From IMG/VR virus record IMGVR_UViG_3300025141_000040, positions 64,001-105,738 of that record: a DNA stretch of 41,738 bases; one strand, 5' to 3'. Shown here in pieces: positions 1-9,634 of this stretch. The notes under the pieces are model-generated. The model was not told the origin of the DNA, did no database searches, and saw nothing but the letters and a program-made list of their open reading frames with translations. The number at the start of each line of letters is the position of its first letter. Position 1 is the first letter of the stretch. Both the position numbers and the translations under genes were made by a program. Origin of the DNA: a virus.

Positions 1-2
1 CG

Positions 3-3000
3 GGGACGACCCCGAAGCGGCTGTATGACTTCCAGAGCACGGCCGCGTTCCGCCTGGACGACAAGCAGGGCGGACTCCTCGCGTTCGACGTTGGCGTTGG
101 CAAGACGCACACCGCAATGGCAGCGGTGGGGTGGGCGAAGCAGCGGGGGCACATTCGCCGCCCGATGTTCGTGGTCCCGAAGTCGATCAAGCTGAAGTGG
201 TGGAAGGATCTGCGTGAAACGTACCCCGATTGGAACATCGCGGTCCTCGGCCTGACGCTCCGGCCCCCGCAGGCTGTGGGCGATCTCTCTGCGAAGCGGC
301 GCAAGGATCTGACGACTACGACGGCCGCGTTCCAGGCCGCGTTCCTGGCGGTCGGCGGCTACTCGGTCGATGCGACTGCGATTGCGGGCGGGGCGTCCGA
401 CGCGCACGCGGCTGCTACCAAGGCCGCGTTCGGCTGGCTGGTGCGCGGGGGCTCGCCCTCGGCCTACCTGCCGTCGCAGGTGACCGCCGCGCTCACGCCC
501 AAGGTGGCGGCGTTGGCGCGCAACCCGATTGCGCTGTCGTGGTGCAAGGACTCGCCGGACACCCTGACGCAGAAAATGGCCGACTTCTGCAACGGCTACT
601 ACGACGTGATGCTCACCGACGAGTACGACTTCAAGAACATCGGAGTCAACGAGGACGCGGTGGTGGGTCACCTGCTCCGTGCGTCCGGCTCGCGCTACAC
701 GCTCTACCGCAAGGCGTTCAGCAAGGCGCAGACCGCGCCGGGGACGGCGCTCCGCAAGAACGTGGTGGTGGCGTTGTCGTACACCCACGCCGAGGACGAC
801 GTGAGCAAGGCGAGGTTTCTCCGGGCCACCCTGGACGACGACGTTCCCCCGCTCCCCGGAACGGATACCCCGCCGCTGTGGCCGTGGTGCCCGAACCCGA
901 TGCAGGACGTGTTCCCGTACATCGACGCCGTGCAGGCGTACATCGCAACGGCCCTGATCGACTACGCCGGGAAGTGGGACGCGGAGTTTTGGCGGCAGAC
1001 CGCTCGCGCGTTCTTTGCCGAGCAGCTTCAGCTTCCCCGCAGCCAGCGGTGGACGCCCGCCCTGGTGGCGTTCCGCAAGCTGCTGCTGCCTCCGATGGAG
1101 GAGGAGCCGGACAACGCATTTTCCGGTGACCCCGCATCGTGGACGATTGAGCCTGACGACGTGCCCGAGGAGGAGTCGGGGCGTGCGCCGTTCGCCGTCG
1201 AGTTGTCCGAGACTCTGATCACGGCGCTCGACGCGGCCGGAGTGGCGATCCCGTTGGCGAAGGGCACGGCGGTCGAGGCGGGCGACACCCTCCCCCTGGT
1301 CTACCCGGCCGTGGGCGTGATTCCGGGGAAGGACTACTACCCGGATGGGGTCACGATCCCCAAGAGCAAGGGGCAGTACGCGCAGGCGTGCTACTACACC
1401 GGGCGGTTGGTGTTGAAGGCGATCAACCTCGCCCCGACCTACGATCCGGCGACGGGCCTCATGGTGAACGAAGGCGGCTGGCCCGACACGGGGCTCCCCG
1501 CGAAGTTGCCTGCGAAGGACGCGGCCGAAGCAATGGCGGCGTACATCAACGCCAACCCCGGAGCGGCCGTCACGGTCGGCCTCGGCAGCGCCGGGGTCCG
1601 CGTGGTCCCGTCCATGACCGCAATCAAGACCAAGAGCAAGCGGGCGCTGGCGCAGAAGTGGGCGCGGACGCTCGCTCCCGATGCCGACAAGCCGGAAAAG
1701 TCGGGCTCGGGGCGGGACGCCAAGACCGTCTATCTGGAAGTCGAGGGGCGCGGCAGTCGCCGTCGCCTGCGAACGCTGTCCGAGTTGCGGGCGAAGATCC
1801 CGGCGCTCTACTACGCGCAGCCGAACCCCAAGGTGCCGCCTTCGATCCTGTGGGACGCCACGCGCGAGCAGATCGAGGCGGGCGTCCGAAGCCTGGGTGT
1901 GGACTGCCTCGTCATTGACGAAGCCCACGGCTACAAGGGGCTGTTCACGCCCATGAGCCGAGGCGGCAAGGTCGAGTACCTGGGCGGCGGAACCACGTCT
2001 ACGAAGGCGTGGGTCATGGACTACTTCACGTCGGCGGTGAAGGCGCGCGGGGGGCGGGTCATGCTCCTCACGGCGACCCCGGCGAAGCAGTCCCCCTTGG
2101 ACTTCTACAACACCATCCAGTACATCGGCGCTCCCGGCCTGGGCGGTGACGCCAACCTGTTCTCGCAATTCTTCATCGCCACGCCGGAGCAATTCATCAG
2201 CCGGTTCGTGCGGATCGAGGACCGCGTGGTGATCAACGCGAAGGGCGAGGCCCGTCGTGCCCCCGCCGCCTCCGCGTTCATCAACCTCACCCGCGAGTTT
2301 GGCGAGGTCTTCCGGCGCTACGCCGACCGCAAGACGGTGGCGGACGTGCCCGCGCTGCGAGGCAAGACGGTGACGTGGCTGGTCAACGGCCACAAGCACC
2401 ACGCCGAGGGTGGCCTGGACAAGCGCCAGGGCTACCAGGGGCCGTGCTTCTTCGACGCCGCCGAGATCGACCCCGTGACCGGGAAGCTCCCGCACGTTAC
2501 CAAGATCGAGATCCCCGGCTTCAACCCGACCCTCGCGCTGCACGAGGGCCTGACCGATCCGCGCTTCCGCATCCGTACCGGCGAGGGTTCGGCGGACTAC
2601 GGCATCGGCCAGCCCGGTGACACCGTTCTCCGCGCAACGCGGGACTACGGCTGGAACGCCGTGTCGAACACCGGGTACGTCAACGTCTACCCGCCCGTCC
2701 CCGTGGAAGCCCGCGACGAGGAGAGTCGCAAGGGCGAGGATTGGGCCGTCTACGTCAACGCGAAGGTGCCGCTCGCGCCGATCCCCGCGAAGCCGCTCGT
2801 CAACATGGACGACATTCAGCGTGCGCTCTACGAGTCGTACCAGCGTGCGCTCTCGCGCATGTACCTCTACGACACGAAGTTGGAGCGCGTGAAGGTCGGC
2901 GGCACGAACATGGAGATCACCCGCGACACAATCTTCTCACGACTGAGCCGGGTGGCCCTGCACCCCGAGTTGGAGATCGTGGAGACAAAGGGCGGGGCCG

Positions 3001-6000
3001 AGATCGAGATCGAGGAGGACGACTCCGAGGCCGAGGAGGGTGAGGAGATCGAAGCCACGCCGTCCCCGGCCGTCACCGAGCGGTACACCTACGGGCTCGC
3101 GCTGTCTCTCGATCCGATGCTCGACGCCTTCCAGTCCGTCGTGAACGCGCAGTCAATGTCCGGTTCACTCCCCGCCGATCCCGACGAGGATGACAGCGGC
3201 CCCCTGGACGCCGACGATGACGATGACGATGCCCCCCGCAAGGGCGGAAAGAAGGGGCTGAATGGCTCCGTCCCGGTCGAGAACGACGAGTACACGCAAC
3301 TGACCGACGCCCGTGCCCGTCTGCGCTACAACCGGGCGATCAACATGAAGGCGGGCATGACCGAGGAAGATTGGGAAGACGAGCCCTCCGTCCTCGATGA
3401 ACGGCCCGTCAAGGGTGACCCGGCCACGATGATCCACCCCACCAACGGGGAGGATCTGACCCTGGCCGACGCGATCTTCAACGACCAGTTGAAGGACTCG
3501 CAGCGGAGCACGCTCGCGCGGAAGCTCTGGAACATCGACTTCGTACACAAGGACGGCACCAACGGGGCCTACTTCGGCAAGGACGCGATCAAGCCGTTCC
3601 TGCCCGCGAAGGTGTGGACGGGGTACAAGCCGCCGAAGCGCAAGAGCCGAAGCGCCAAGCGGCGCAGGATCGGCGTGCTGGACGGCAAGATGCTCACGGC
3701 GCAGCGCCGCGTGCAAATGGCCGAAGGCAAGCACGTCGGTTCCGTGGACGTGGACATTCCCGTGTTGAACGCGGGGGTGACGGTCAACCCCTTCAGCAGC
3801 CGGACCCTCGGGATCGCGGATCGCGTTACGTCCCAGGCGCTCTCTGACGAGCGCAACCCGTCGATGGGCGAGGTCACCTGCGGCAACCTGATCTTCGTGG
3901 ACAACCTGTTCTTCCAGGCGTGGCTCACGGTGACGCTCTGCCGCTTCCAGGCGACCGCCTACGCCCTGGACGCCGAGGTCGCGGCCTACGCGAAGGCGTG
4001 CGCCGACGCCGGGGAAAACCCGAAGGTGAAGTACCTGTTGAACCTGATCAACTACTACTTCGCGGCGTGGAACCCCTACTTCACGGTGCGGACCATCCTG
4101 CTCCGGGCGTTCCCCGCCGCGAACGTCCACACGGACGACACGGATAACCTTGCGGGGCGACCCGGAGGCAACGACCCGACCCTGGACACAACCTCGCGGG
4201 TGGTGCGCTACACGCTCGGCAAGGTCTACGACGGGTACGAGAACCCCACCGCGTCCCTCGCGGATACCGAGGGTCGGTACAAGAACGCGCGTGGTGAGCC
4301 CGACGTGAGCGTCCCGGCGTTTTGGGGCGTCGTGAGCGGGACCAGAAAGGCCCCGTCGCGGCCGACCTACCTGACGGCGAACCCGGTGGTGGTGTACCGC
4401 CAGCGGTGGGCGGAAACGGCCGAGCGGATCTGCGTGATGAACGCGGAGACTGCTCCGGCGACCGTCCGCGAAACCCTGGCGCAGCAATTCAACGGTGAGT
4501 ACATCGGGGAAGAAGTCCCGATCACCGATGACCAGGGGAACCCGCTGCTGGACGACAAGGGGAACGCCGTCGTCCGCGACGAGTACGAGGCGATCCGCGC
4601 CCCGAAGTACGACGTGGTGATTGCCAACGAGGTTGCCTACGAAGGGATCGACCTCCAACAGCGCACATGCCGCATCATTCACGCAGACACGCCTTGGACT
4701 CCAAGCGCGTTCATTCAGCGCAACGGCCGAGCGGTGCGCCAGGGCAACCTCTACAAGCGGGTGGACATTTTCGTCTTCCTGACTCAGAACACGGTGGACT
4801 ACTACCGAATCCAGTCCATCGAACGGAAGCGGTCCTGGCTCGACTCCGCGCTCGACACGCAGCGCGGCGACTACCCCATGAGCGACGACGAGAAGGATCT
4901 GCTCCTGCTCGCCGTGAAGTCCTGCCACCCCGACGACAAGGAACGCCTGAGCGAGATCGTCAAGCGGAAGCTACGGGCAATCGAGAACGAACGCCGGAAC
5001 CGCGACTTCAACGGGGTCAAGGGCAAGCTCCTCGCAGCGGCCGGGTGGCGACGGCGGCTGGCCTACCAGACCGTCGATCCGGTCGGCTACAAGGCCGTCA
5101 TCGACCAGTCCACGGCGCTCCTGCGGTCCACGCTGAATGAAGCCGAAACGATGGGCGGGAAGGATCTCGGAGGCGCGGGCATCTACGGCTACCAGTACGC
5201 CCCCTCCTACTTCACCGTCTGCGCCCGCACGTTGAACAACGCGCAGGGCTCCGTCGCGCGACCGAACATTTTTCCCCGTGAGGGGGAGCCGCGCATGGAG
5301 AGCCCCCAGGTGCCGTTGGTGGAGGACGCGCTCTACGGCGCGTGGCTCTACAAGGAGGAGATCGATCTGCTCCTGGCCGGGGAGTCGATCCCCTACCGAA
5401 ATGATTACCTGACGAGCTACAACCGCGAGCCCCGCAAGTACACGGCCGTCGTGCAGTACGCCTACACGGAGAGCGTCGAGGGGCGGAAGTACGCCGTCCG
5501 AGATCCCGAGCGCGAGAACGACGCGCACCGCCCCGCGTACTTCGTCCCGATCTATTGGGTCGGCCGCGTGAACGAAATGGACCCGCTGAAGGGAACCAGC
5601 GGAGGCACTTTCGTCGGCGTCCTCGATTTCTGGTCGGGGTTCGACAGCGGCCCCTCCGACTACGGCACCCCGTCACCCCGCAACGCGCCGAAGTGGACGA
5701 CGGAGCCCTTCAACGCCTTCAACGGCCGGGTCAACGAGTGGAGGCTGCAACAGTGGTTCCCGAGCCGGGGCACGTCCGGCGAGAACGAGATCCACGGGGC
5801 CGCGTGCGCCGTGATCCCCGCGACGTACTCAGAGGTCACCGCTTGGGCGGCGCGCGTTGGCATGACGATCCCCGACAACCTCACCGCCCTCCATGATCGT
5901 CACGGGGGGTTCCAGCCCGGTCGCCTGGGGTACGCGAGCAGCGATTGGATCGAGGCTCACGGCGACTCGCTGCACATCGACGTGCTGCGGCACATCGTCG

Positions 6001-7478
6001 GGCTCCTCGACCGGAAACACGTCGGCGTGGACGCCACCTACTTCCCGTTCTCCGAGGACGGGCGGTTGAACGTGATCAAGGGCAGTCGCTTCGCGCGGCA
6101 GAAGTCGATGACGAATCGCCTTGTGCGGTTCCCCCTTCAGATCGCCGGGATGCGGGCGCTCGGGAACGAACCCCCGACCGTCGCGGAAGCCACGACGGCC
6201 CTGGCCGCTGCCGAGGCCGAGTACGACGTACAGAAGACAGCGCGGGTGGAAGCGGGCAAGTCCCTGACTGCCGCCAAGAACGCAATCGACAAGGCCGAGG
6301 CCGCAGTCATCCGGCACACGGCGGCGGTGGAAGCCGCGCAGGTGGCGCTGGAAGCCGACACGGCTCCGCTCCGGCAGGCCGTGGCGGACGCAATCGCGGC
6401 GATCCCCACGGAGGTCGCCGCCGAACGTGCGGGGCTGACCGAGGCCGAGCAGGGGGCCGAGGATTCCCGCCGCGCCGTGAAGACGCTGGAAAGCGTCCCC
6501 GGCGTGGAGGTTCCGGCCGAGTTGGTGACGAAGGCCACCGTGGACGAAGCCGCCGTCGTCAAGGCCCAGGCGAAGCTGGACAAGGCCGAAGCCGCCGCGC
6601 AGGCGAAGGTGGACAAGGCCAACAAGCGGCTCGACAAGGCCAGTGACGCGGCCAACGCGCGGCTGGACAAGGCGACCCTGGCCCGTGTGACGGCAGAGGC
6701 CGATGGGGTCCAGGCGGTTGCGGACAAGGCGGCAGCAGAGGCCGCGCTGGACGCCGGGAAGGTGACGGAGGAGGCCGCGAAGGTCGCCCGTGACGAGGCC
6801 GGGGACAACGTGGCGCTGGCCGGTGCTGTGAACAACCACCTGATCCTCCCCGGCCGTGCTGGCTACAAGGAGTTTTTGGCCCTGGCCCGTCAGAGTCAGG
6901 CGGTCAAGAACACTTCGTCCAGAGCGGGCGAGGTCACCGCGCGTGAGATTCTGGAAGTGTTCCAGACGTGGTTCACCGGCTCCACCCGGAAGCCGCGCGA
7001 GGACTGGTGGGGCACCCCGGAGCACCCGAGCCCGCTCTACGAGAGCGCCGCCGCACTGACGGCCCAAGAGACTGAGGAGCGCATCGGTGCTGCCGCAGAC
7101 GCACGGGTCGCGCAGGGCGGCGCACGCAAGAAGCGGACCGTGATGATCAACGGCCCGGATGGTCGCGTGCCGAGGCCAGAAACACGCGCAGGCATGTTGC
7201 GCCCCGGCTCCCTGATCGTGGACCCCGACGACGCCGAGGCATCCGTGTACCGGGTCACCAACGCCACGCCGTCGAAGAACGCGGAAACCGACGAGATCGA
7301 AGTGACCATCGTGGCGACGTTCGTGGGTCAGTGGGACACGGACCCGTTGGCACCCGAGTACCGCACGGACGAATCGACGTTCGTGGTGGACGCCAACACC
7401 CCCTACGGGGACGCCCAGGGCTATCTGACGGACCAGTCAGCCGCCTGGAAGTCCGGCGTCTACGGTCAGAAGCGGTAG
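3..7478 (+). CDS. Giant SNF2-type superfamily 2 helicase (5' partial)
   Basis: Very large DNA-dependent ATPase/helicase of the kind found in large phages and mobile elements; presumably remodels or unwinds phage DNA. The reading frame is open from base 3. The Walker A motif DVGVGKT (87-107) lies before the first in-window ATG (117), so that ATG is not the start and the gene begins outside the window. Visible motifs: FVVPKS (motif Ia) just after; IDEAH (Walker B) near base 1915; LLTATP (motif III) near 2070; a lobe-2 segment with ANEVAYEGIDLQ and QRNGRAVRQG (motifs V and VI) at about 4620-4745. The two RecA-like lobes are separated by a huge insert with acidic runs (about 3000-3060 and 3180-3235). 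The tail (about 6180-6800) is an Ala/Lys/Glu-rich coiled coil with repeated LDKA-type heptads. No methyltransferase motif was recognised. Family is clear; the substrate is not. Confidence 0.88.
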   Translation, partial: GTTPKRLYDFQSTAAFRLDDKQGGLLAFDVGVGKTHTAMAAVGWAKQRGHIRRPMFVVPKSIKLKWWKDLRETYPDWNIAVLGLTLRPPQAVGDLSAKRRKDLTTTTAAFQAAFLAVGGYSVDATAIAGGASDAHAAATKAAFGWLVRGGSPSAYLPSQVTAALTPKVAALARNPIALSWCKDSPDTLTQKMADFCNGYYDVMLTDEYDFKNIGVNEDAVVGHLLRASGSRYTLYRKAFSKAQTAPGTALRKNVVVALSYTHAEDDVSKARFLRATLDDDVPPLPGTDTPPLWPWCPNPMQDVFPYIDAVQAYIATALIDYAGKWDAEFWRQTARAFFAEQLQLPRSQRWTPALVAFRKLLLPPMEEEPDNAFSGDPASWTIEPDDVPEEESGRAPFAVELSETLITALDAAGVAIPLAKGTAVEAGDTLPLVYPAVGVIPGKDYYPDGVTIPKSKGQYAQACYYTGRLVLKAINLAPTYDPATGLMVNEGGWPDTGLPAKLPAKDAAEAMAAYINANPGAAVTVGLGSAGVRVVPSMTAIKTKSKRALAQKWARTLAPDADKPEKSGSGRDAKTVYLEVEGRGSRRRLRTLSELRAKIPALYYAQPNPKVPPSILWDATREQIEAGVRSLGVDCLVIDEAHGYKGLFTPMSRGGKVEYLGGGTTSTKAWVMDYFTSAVKARGGRVMLLTATPAKQSPLDFYNTIQYIGAPGLGGDANLFSQFFIATPEQFISRFVRIEDRVVINAKGEARRAPAASAFINLTREFGEVFRRYADRKTVADVPALRGKTVTWLVNGHKHHAEGGLDKRQGYQGPCFFDAAEIDPVTGKLPHVTKIEIPGFNPTLALHEGLTDPRFRIRTGEGSADYGIGQPGDTVLRATRDYGWNAVSNTGYVNVYPPVPVEARDEESRKGEDWAVYVNAKVPLAPIPAKPLVNMDDIQRALYESYQRALSRMYLYDTKLERVKVGGTNMEITRDTIFSRLSRVALHPELEIVETKGGAEIEIEEDDSEAEEGEEIEATPSPAVTERYTYGLALSLDPMLDAFQSVVNAQSMSGSLPADPDEDDSGPLDADDDDDDAPRKGGKKGLNGSVPVENDEYTQLTDARARLRYNRAINMKAGMTEEDWEDEPSVLDERPVKGDPATMIHPTNGEDLTLADAIFNDQLKDSQRSTLARKLWNIDFVHKDGTNGAYFGKDAIKPFLPAKVWTGYKPPKRKSRSAKRRRIGVLDGKMLTAQRRVQMAEGKHVGSVDVDIPVLNAGVTVNPFSSRTLGIADRVTSQALSDERNPSMGEVTCGNLIFVDNLFFQAWLTVTLCRFQATAYALDAEVAAYAKACADAGENPKVKYLLNLINYYFAAWNPYFTVRTILLRAFPAANVHTDDTDNLAGRPGGNDPTLDTTSRVVRYTLGKVYDGYENPTASLADTEGRYKNARGEPDVSVPAFWGVVSGTRKAPSRPTYLTANPVVVYRQRWAETAERICVMNAETAPATVRETLAQQFNGEYIGEEVPITDDQGNPLLDDKGNAVVRDEYEAIRAPKYDVVIANEVAYEGIDLQQRTCRIIHADTPWTPSAFIQRNGRAVRQGNLYKRVDIFVFLTQNTVDYYRIQSIERKRSWLDSALDTQRGDYPMSDDEKDLLLLAVKSCHPDDKERLSEIVKRKLRAIENERRNRDFNGVKGKLLAAAGWRRRLAYQTVDPVGYKAVIDQSTALLRSTLNEAETMGGKDLGGAGIYGYQYAPSYFTVCARTLNNAQGSVARPNIFPREGEPRMESPQVPLVEDALYGAWLYKEEIDLLLAGESIPYRNDYLTSYNREPRKYTAVVQYAYTESVEGRKYAVRDPERENDAHRPAYFVPIYWVGRVNEMDPLKGTSGGTFVGVLDFWSGFDSGPSDYGTPSPRNAPKWTTEPFNAFNGRVNEWRLQQWFPSRGTSGENEIHGAACAVIPATYSEVTAWAARVGMTIPDNLTALHDRHGGFQPGRLGYASSDWIEAHGDSLHIDVLRHIVGLLDRKHVGVDATYFPFSEDGRLNVIKGSRFARQKSMTNRLVRFPLQIAGMRALGNEPPTVAEATTALAAAEAEYDVQKTARVEAGKSLTAAKNAIDKAEAAVIRHTAAVEAAQVALEADTAPLRQAVADAIAAIPTEVAAERAGLTEAEQGAEDSRRAVKTLESVPGVEVPAELVTKATVDEAAVVKAQAKLDKAEAAAQAKVDKANKRLDKASDAANARLDKATLARVTAEADGVQAVADKAAAEAALDAGKVTEEAAKVARDEAGDNVALAGAVNNHLILPGRAGYKEFLALARQSQAVKNTSSRAGEVTAREILEVFQTWFTGSTRKPREDWWGTPEHPSPLYESAAALTAQETEERIGAAADARVAQGGARKKRTVMINGPDGRVPRPETRAGMLRPGSLIVDPDDAEASVYRVTNATPSKNAETDEIEVTIVATFVGQWDTDPLAPEYRTDESTFVVDANTPYGDAQGYLTDQSAAWKSGVYGQKR

Positions 7479-7487
7479 GAGATCCCC

Positions 7488-7868
7488 GTGCCCCGAGCCA
7501 GTGAGCGTTTCCTGTACGAAGTCCTCCCCGTCGTCGCTATCGGCGCGGTCATCCTCGTCGTCGTGACGCGGCCCAAGGTCGCCCAGGCCGAAGGCAAGGA
7601 GCAGGCGAAGCTCCCGCCCCCGTCCGGTGCGGCCCCGTCCGGTGCGGCCCCGGTCCTGGGGCGCACGGTGGGCGGCGTGGCTCCCGGCGTCGTCTATCGC
7701 ATCGTGGCGAACCCCACGGGGCTCCCGCAGGACGTGATGCTCCGCATCGACGCCTACCCGTCGAAGCGGTCCCTGGAAGGCAAGACGTTCCTGTTGGGGG
7801 CGACCATCGACGCGCACGGGATGAACCACCCCACGGTGCAGCAGGTGGTCGAGATCCTGACCGAGTAG
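7488..7868 (+). CDS. Small membrane-anchored protein, function unknown
   Basis: 126 residues from a GTG preceded by GGAG, 9 bases after the helicase stop, so probably co-transcribed with it. Residues about 9-28 (EVLPVVAIGAVILVVVTR) form one transmembrane helix or uncleaved signal anchor. A short Lys/Glu stretch and a Pro/Ala linker with a repeated PSGAA unit follow, then a compact domain of about 75 residues ending in VVEILTE. The Pro/Ala linker comes from a short in-frame tandem duplication near 7620-7650. The family is not recognised; a membrane tether displaying a small soluble domain is the most that can be said. Confidence 0.7.
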   Translation: MPRASERFLYEVLPVVAIGAVILVVVTRPKVAQAEGKEQAKLPPPSGAAPSGAAPVLGRTVGGVAPGVVYRIVANPTGLPQDVMLRIDAYPSKRSLEGKTFLLGATIDAHGMNHPTVQQVVEILTE

Positions 7869-7877
7869 GATCAGCCC

Positions 7878-8510
7878 ATGACCGGCCGAACCCGTCCCAT
7901 GCGAGTCGCGCTCTACACCCGCGTCAGCACAATGGCGCAGGCGGACAAGCACGGCACGGAGTACCAGCGGACGCAGTTGCTTCGCCTTGCGGAACAGCGC
8001 GGGTGGGAAGTCGTGGACGTGTTCAGCGAGGACGCGGTGAAGGGCAAGACCCGAACGCGGCCGGAGTTGACCCGGATGGAACGGTCGTTCCGCAAGGGGA
8101 AGTACGACGGCGTGGTCGTGTGGCGGTTCGACCGCTTCGCCCGTTCGCTGTCCCACCTTGTCGGGTTCCTTGACGAGTGCCGGAGCCGGAACGTCGAGTT
8201 TGTCTCCTACAGCGAGAACATCGACACCAGCACGCCCCTCGGGCGCGCGATGTTCCAGATCGCCGGAGCGTTCGCGGAGTTGGAATCGAACCTCGCACGC
8301 GAGCGTGTCATGGCGGGGCTCGCCAACGCCAAGGCGAAGGGCATCCACTGTGGCCGTCCCCGTGCCGCCCTGACCGCCCAGGAGGCCGTGGACGCCTACG
8401 AGGCCCACGGGTCGGTGCGGAGGACCGCGACGGCGCTCGGCGTGTCTGCGGGGCTCGTATCGAAGCGTCTGAAGGAAGCCCGTGAGGCGGGCGAGGGCGA
8501 AGCGGCCTAG
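7878..8510 (+). CDS. Small serine recombinase (resolvase/invertase type)
   Basis: 210 residues, the usual size for the small resolvase/invertase class and much shorter than large serine integrases. The N-terminal catalytic domain has LYTRVST with the nucleophile Ser17, then the conserved FDRFARS segment and the ELESNLARER helix that carry the active-site arginines and begin the E helix. The C-terminus (VRRTATALGVSAGLVSKRL) is a helix-turn-helix for DNA binding. It acts by site-specific cleavage and strand exchange between short sites. It could resolve genome dimers, invert a segment or integrate; no att or res site was identified. The start could be the ATG at 7878 (AGGA upstream) or Met8. 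The 3' end converges with, and overlaps, the next minus-strand gene at CTAG (8507-8510). Confidence 0.9.
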   Translation: MTGRTRPMRVALYTRVSTMAQADKHGTEYQRTQLLRLAEQRGWEVVDVFSEDAVKGKTRTRPELTRMERSFRKGKYDGVVVWRFDRFARSLSHLVGFLDECRSRNVEFVSYSENIDTSTPLGRAMFQIAGAFAELESNLARERVMAGLANAKAKGIHCGRPRAALTAQEAVDAYEAHGSVRRTATALGVSAGLVSKRLKEAREAGEGEAA

Positions 8511-8776
8511 CGTTCCTTGTGGACGCGGGCTCGGGCCAGGGCAAGCTCGCCCAGGGTCACGCGGAGCGCCCGCCCGCGCTCACGCGCGCTGCGCCGCCAG
8601 CGGTCGTACTCCACGAGGTTGCCGTCTGCAAGGGCTTGGTTCGCCAGCCCGATCTCGCTTTGGTAGACCGCGCTCGCCCCGTTGATGCGGTGGACGTTCG
8701 CCCCGGTCGCCCCCATCGCCGCCGCCAAGATCAAGTTGGGGTCGGCCGTCAGGTACTTGCGGGGCAGGGCGGTCAC
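8507..8776 (-). CDS. Hypothetical 89-residue protein
   Basis: Starts at a GTG that overlaps the stop of the upstream gene (GTGA), so it is translationally coupled to the DUF4258-like protein. The sequence is helical and charged (EIGLANQALADGN, YDRWRRSARERGRALRVTL), with no cysteines or membrane segment. It is the last gene of the operon read from the promoter near 10840. No family recognised. Confidence 0.6.
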   Translation of the reverse strand: MTALPRKYLTADPNLILAAAMGATGANVHRINGASAVYQSEIGLANQALADGNLVEYDRWRRSARERGRALRVTLGELALARARVHKER

Positions 8777-9114
8777 GTCGGTTTCTCGGGCTCGTCGGCC
8801 CACCCCACGGAGATCACGATCCATCCGGCCTTCCAGGGCGCGGCCACGGCCACAAGGCCGTCCGCCCCTCGGAAGCGTCGGGTGTGCTTGCCTCGGCCCT
8901 TGGCGAGCGCGAGGTACGGGACGTGGTTGACGGGCAGGAGGCGGGCCGCAACGTCGTGCGGGGCGACGTGCCGTTCCAGGCACCGCTTCTGCGCGTGCTC
9001 GGTGAGCCCCACGATCCGGCCCCCGGCGAAGTAGCGCACGGGGCACCGCTTCGACGGGGGCAGGAGCACGGGACCGGGGCGGGCGTGCAGCGGTTCGTGG
9101 GCGGCGTCGGTCAC
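8773..9114 (-). CDS. DUF4258-like small protein
   Basis: 113 residues from a GTG overlapping the upstream stop (GTGA). The core LTEHAQKRCLERHVAPHD, followed by a beta-rich segment (RRFRGADGLVAVAAPW, WIVISVGW), matches the pattern of DUF4258: a His-x-x-x-Arg helix, then a small beta sheet. DUF4258 proteins are small and often occur in mobile elements, and some resemble toxin folds, but no toxin or antitoxin role can be claimed. Assignment is from remembered motif shape only. Confidence 0.55.
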   Translation of the reverse strand: MTDAAHEPLHARPGPVLLPPSKRCPVRYFAGGRIVGLTEHAQKRCLERHVAPHDVAARLLPVNHVPYLALAKGRGKHTRRFRGADGLVAVAAPWKAGWIVISVGWADEPEKPT

Positions 9115-9293
9115 GGCGCGGTTCCCGTGTGACGGGTGATGCGGGCACGCTCGTCGGGGGCCAAGGTGGCGAGCAGTCTGTCAGCCGGGTCGGAACCTCG
9201 GACCCAGGACTGCTGGATGCAGTCCCACACGGTCACGGTTCCGTCGCGGCGGAACGTGGTTCGGCCTGTTCGGGGTCGGGTGGTACGGCGCAC
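9111..9293 (-). CDS. Small basic protein, 60 residues
   Basis: GTG start three bases before the upstream stop region and a GTGA overlap with the following gene, which supports real translation. The N-terminus is Arg/Thr-rich, followed by DGTVTVWDCIQQSWVRG, a short beta-hairpin-like segment often seen in tiny phage proteins, and an acidic/basic helix. Function unknown. Confidence 0.5.
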   Translation of the reverse strand: MRRTTRPRTGRTTFRRDGTVTVWDCIQQSWVRGSDPADRLLATLAPDERARITRHTGTAP

Positions 9294-9296
9294 GGC

Positions 9297-9632
9297 TCAG
9301 TCCCCCTTGGCCTTGCTGCCGGGGCAGCGGGAGCGGACGGGGCAGCGGGCGCAGTCGGCGGCGGTGTGCTCGTCGGGGAACGGCCCGGAGCGCAGGAGGT
9401 CACCCAGGAGGTCGGTCAGGAGGTTGAACATCGGGTCGCCGGGGAGCACCAGGGTCCAGCCCTCCTCCTCGTCGTCGCAGTCGAGGCCCAGGAGGTCGGA
9501 GTTGATCTCGCAGTCCCCGGCGAGGTTGAAGTCGCGCGCCGCATGGACGGCGCGGCGAACGTCGGGCCGGAACCAGTCGAAGGGGCTGGCGGTGTCGTCG
9601 GTGTCGAGGGAGTCGGTGTCGCGGCGGGTCAT
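9297..9632 (-). CDS. Acidic protein with C-terminal CxxC-x5-C motif
   Basis: 111 residues from ATG 9632 with GGAG 7 bases upstream; a longer frame exists but would run into the upstream small gene. Strongly acidic, with DCDDEEEGW in the middle. It ends in a cysteine cluster DCARCPVRSRCPG, a Cx2Cx5C spacing seen in part of the iron-sulfur motif of WhiB proteins. The WhiB first cysteine spacing and G(V/I)WGG turn are absent, so it is better described as a small metal-binding protein of unknown role. Confidence 0.6.
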   Translation of the reverse strand: MTRRDTDSLDTDDTASPFDWFRPDVRRAVHAARDFNLAGDCEINSDLLGLDCDDEEEGWTLVLPGDPMFNLLTDLLGDLLRSGPFPDEHTAADCARCPVRSRCPGSKAKGD

Positions 9633-9634
9633 GG

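Noticed and set aside
3165-4928. Long minus-strand frame of 587 codons inside the helicase gene
   Set aside because: Opposite the helicase reading frame, His/Arg/Val-rich shadow translation typical of high-GC genes, no motifs.
3-7478. Methyltransferase domain fused to the giant helicase
   Set aside because: Some phage helicases carry one, but I could not see a convincing SAM motif I with a catalytic NPPY in the visible part.
9297-9632. WhiB-like regulator
   Set aside because: The last cysteine spacing matches but the first cysteine and the G(V/I)WGG turn are missing.
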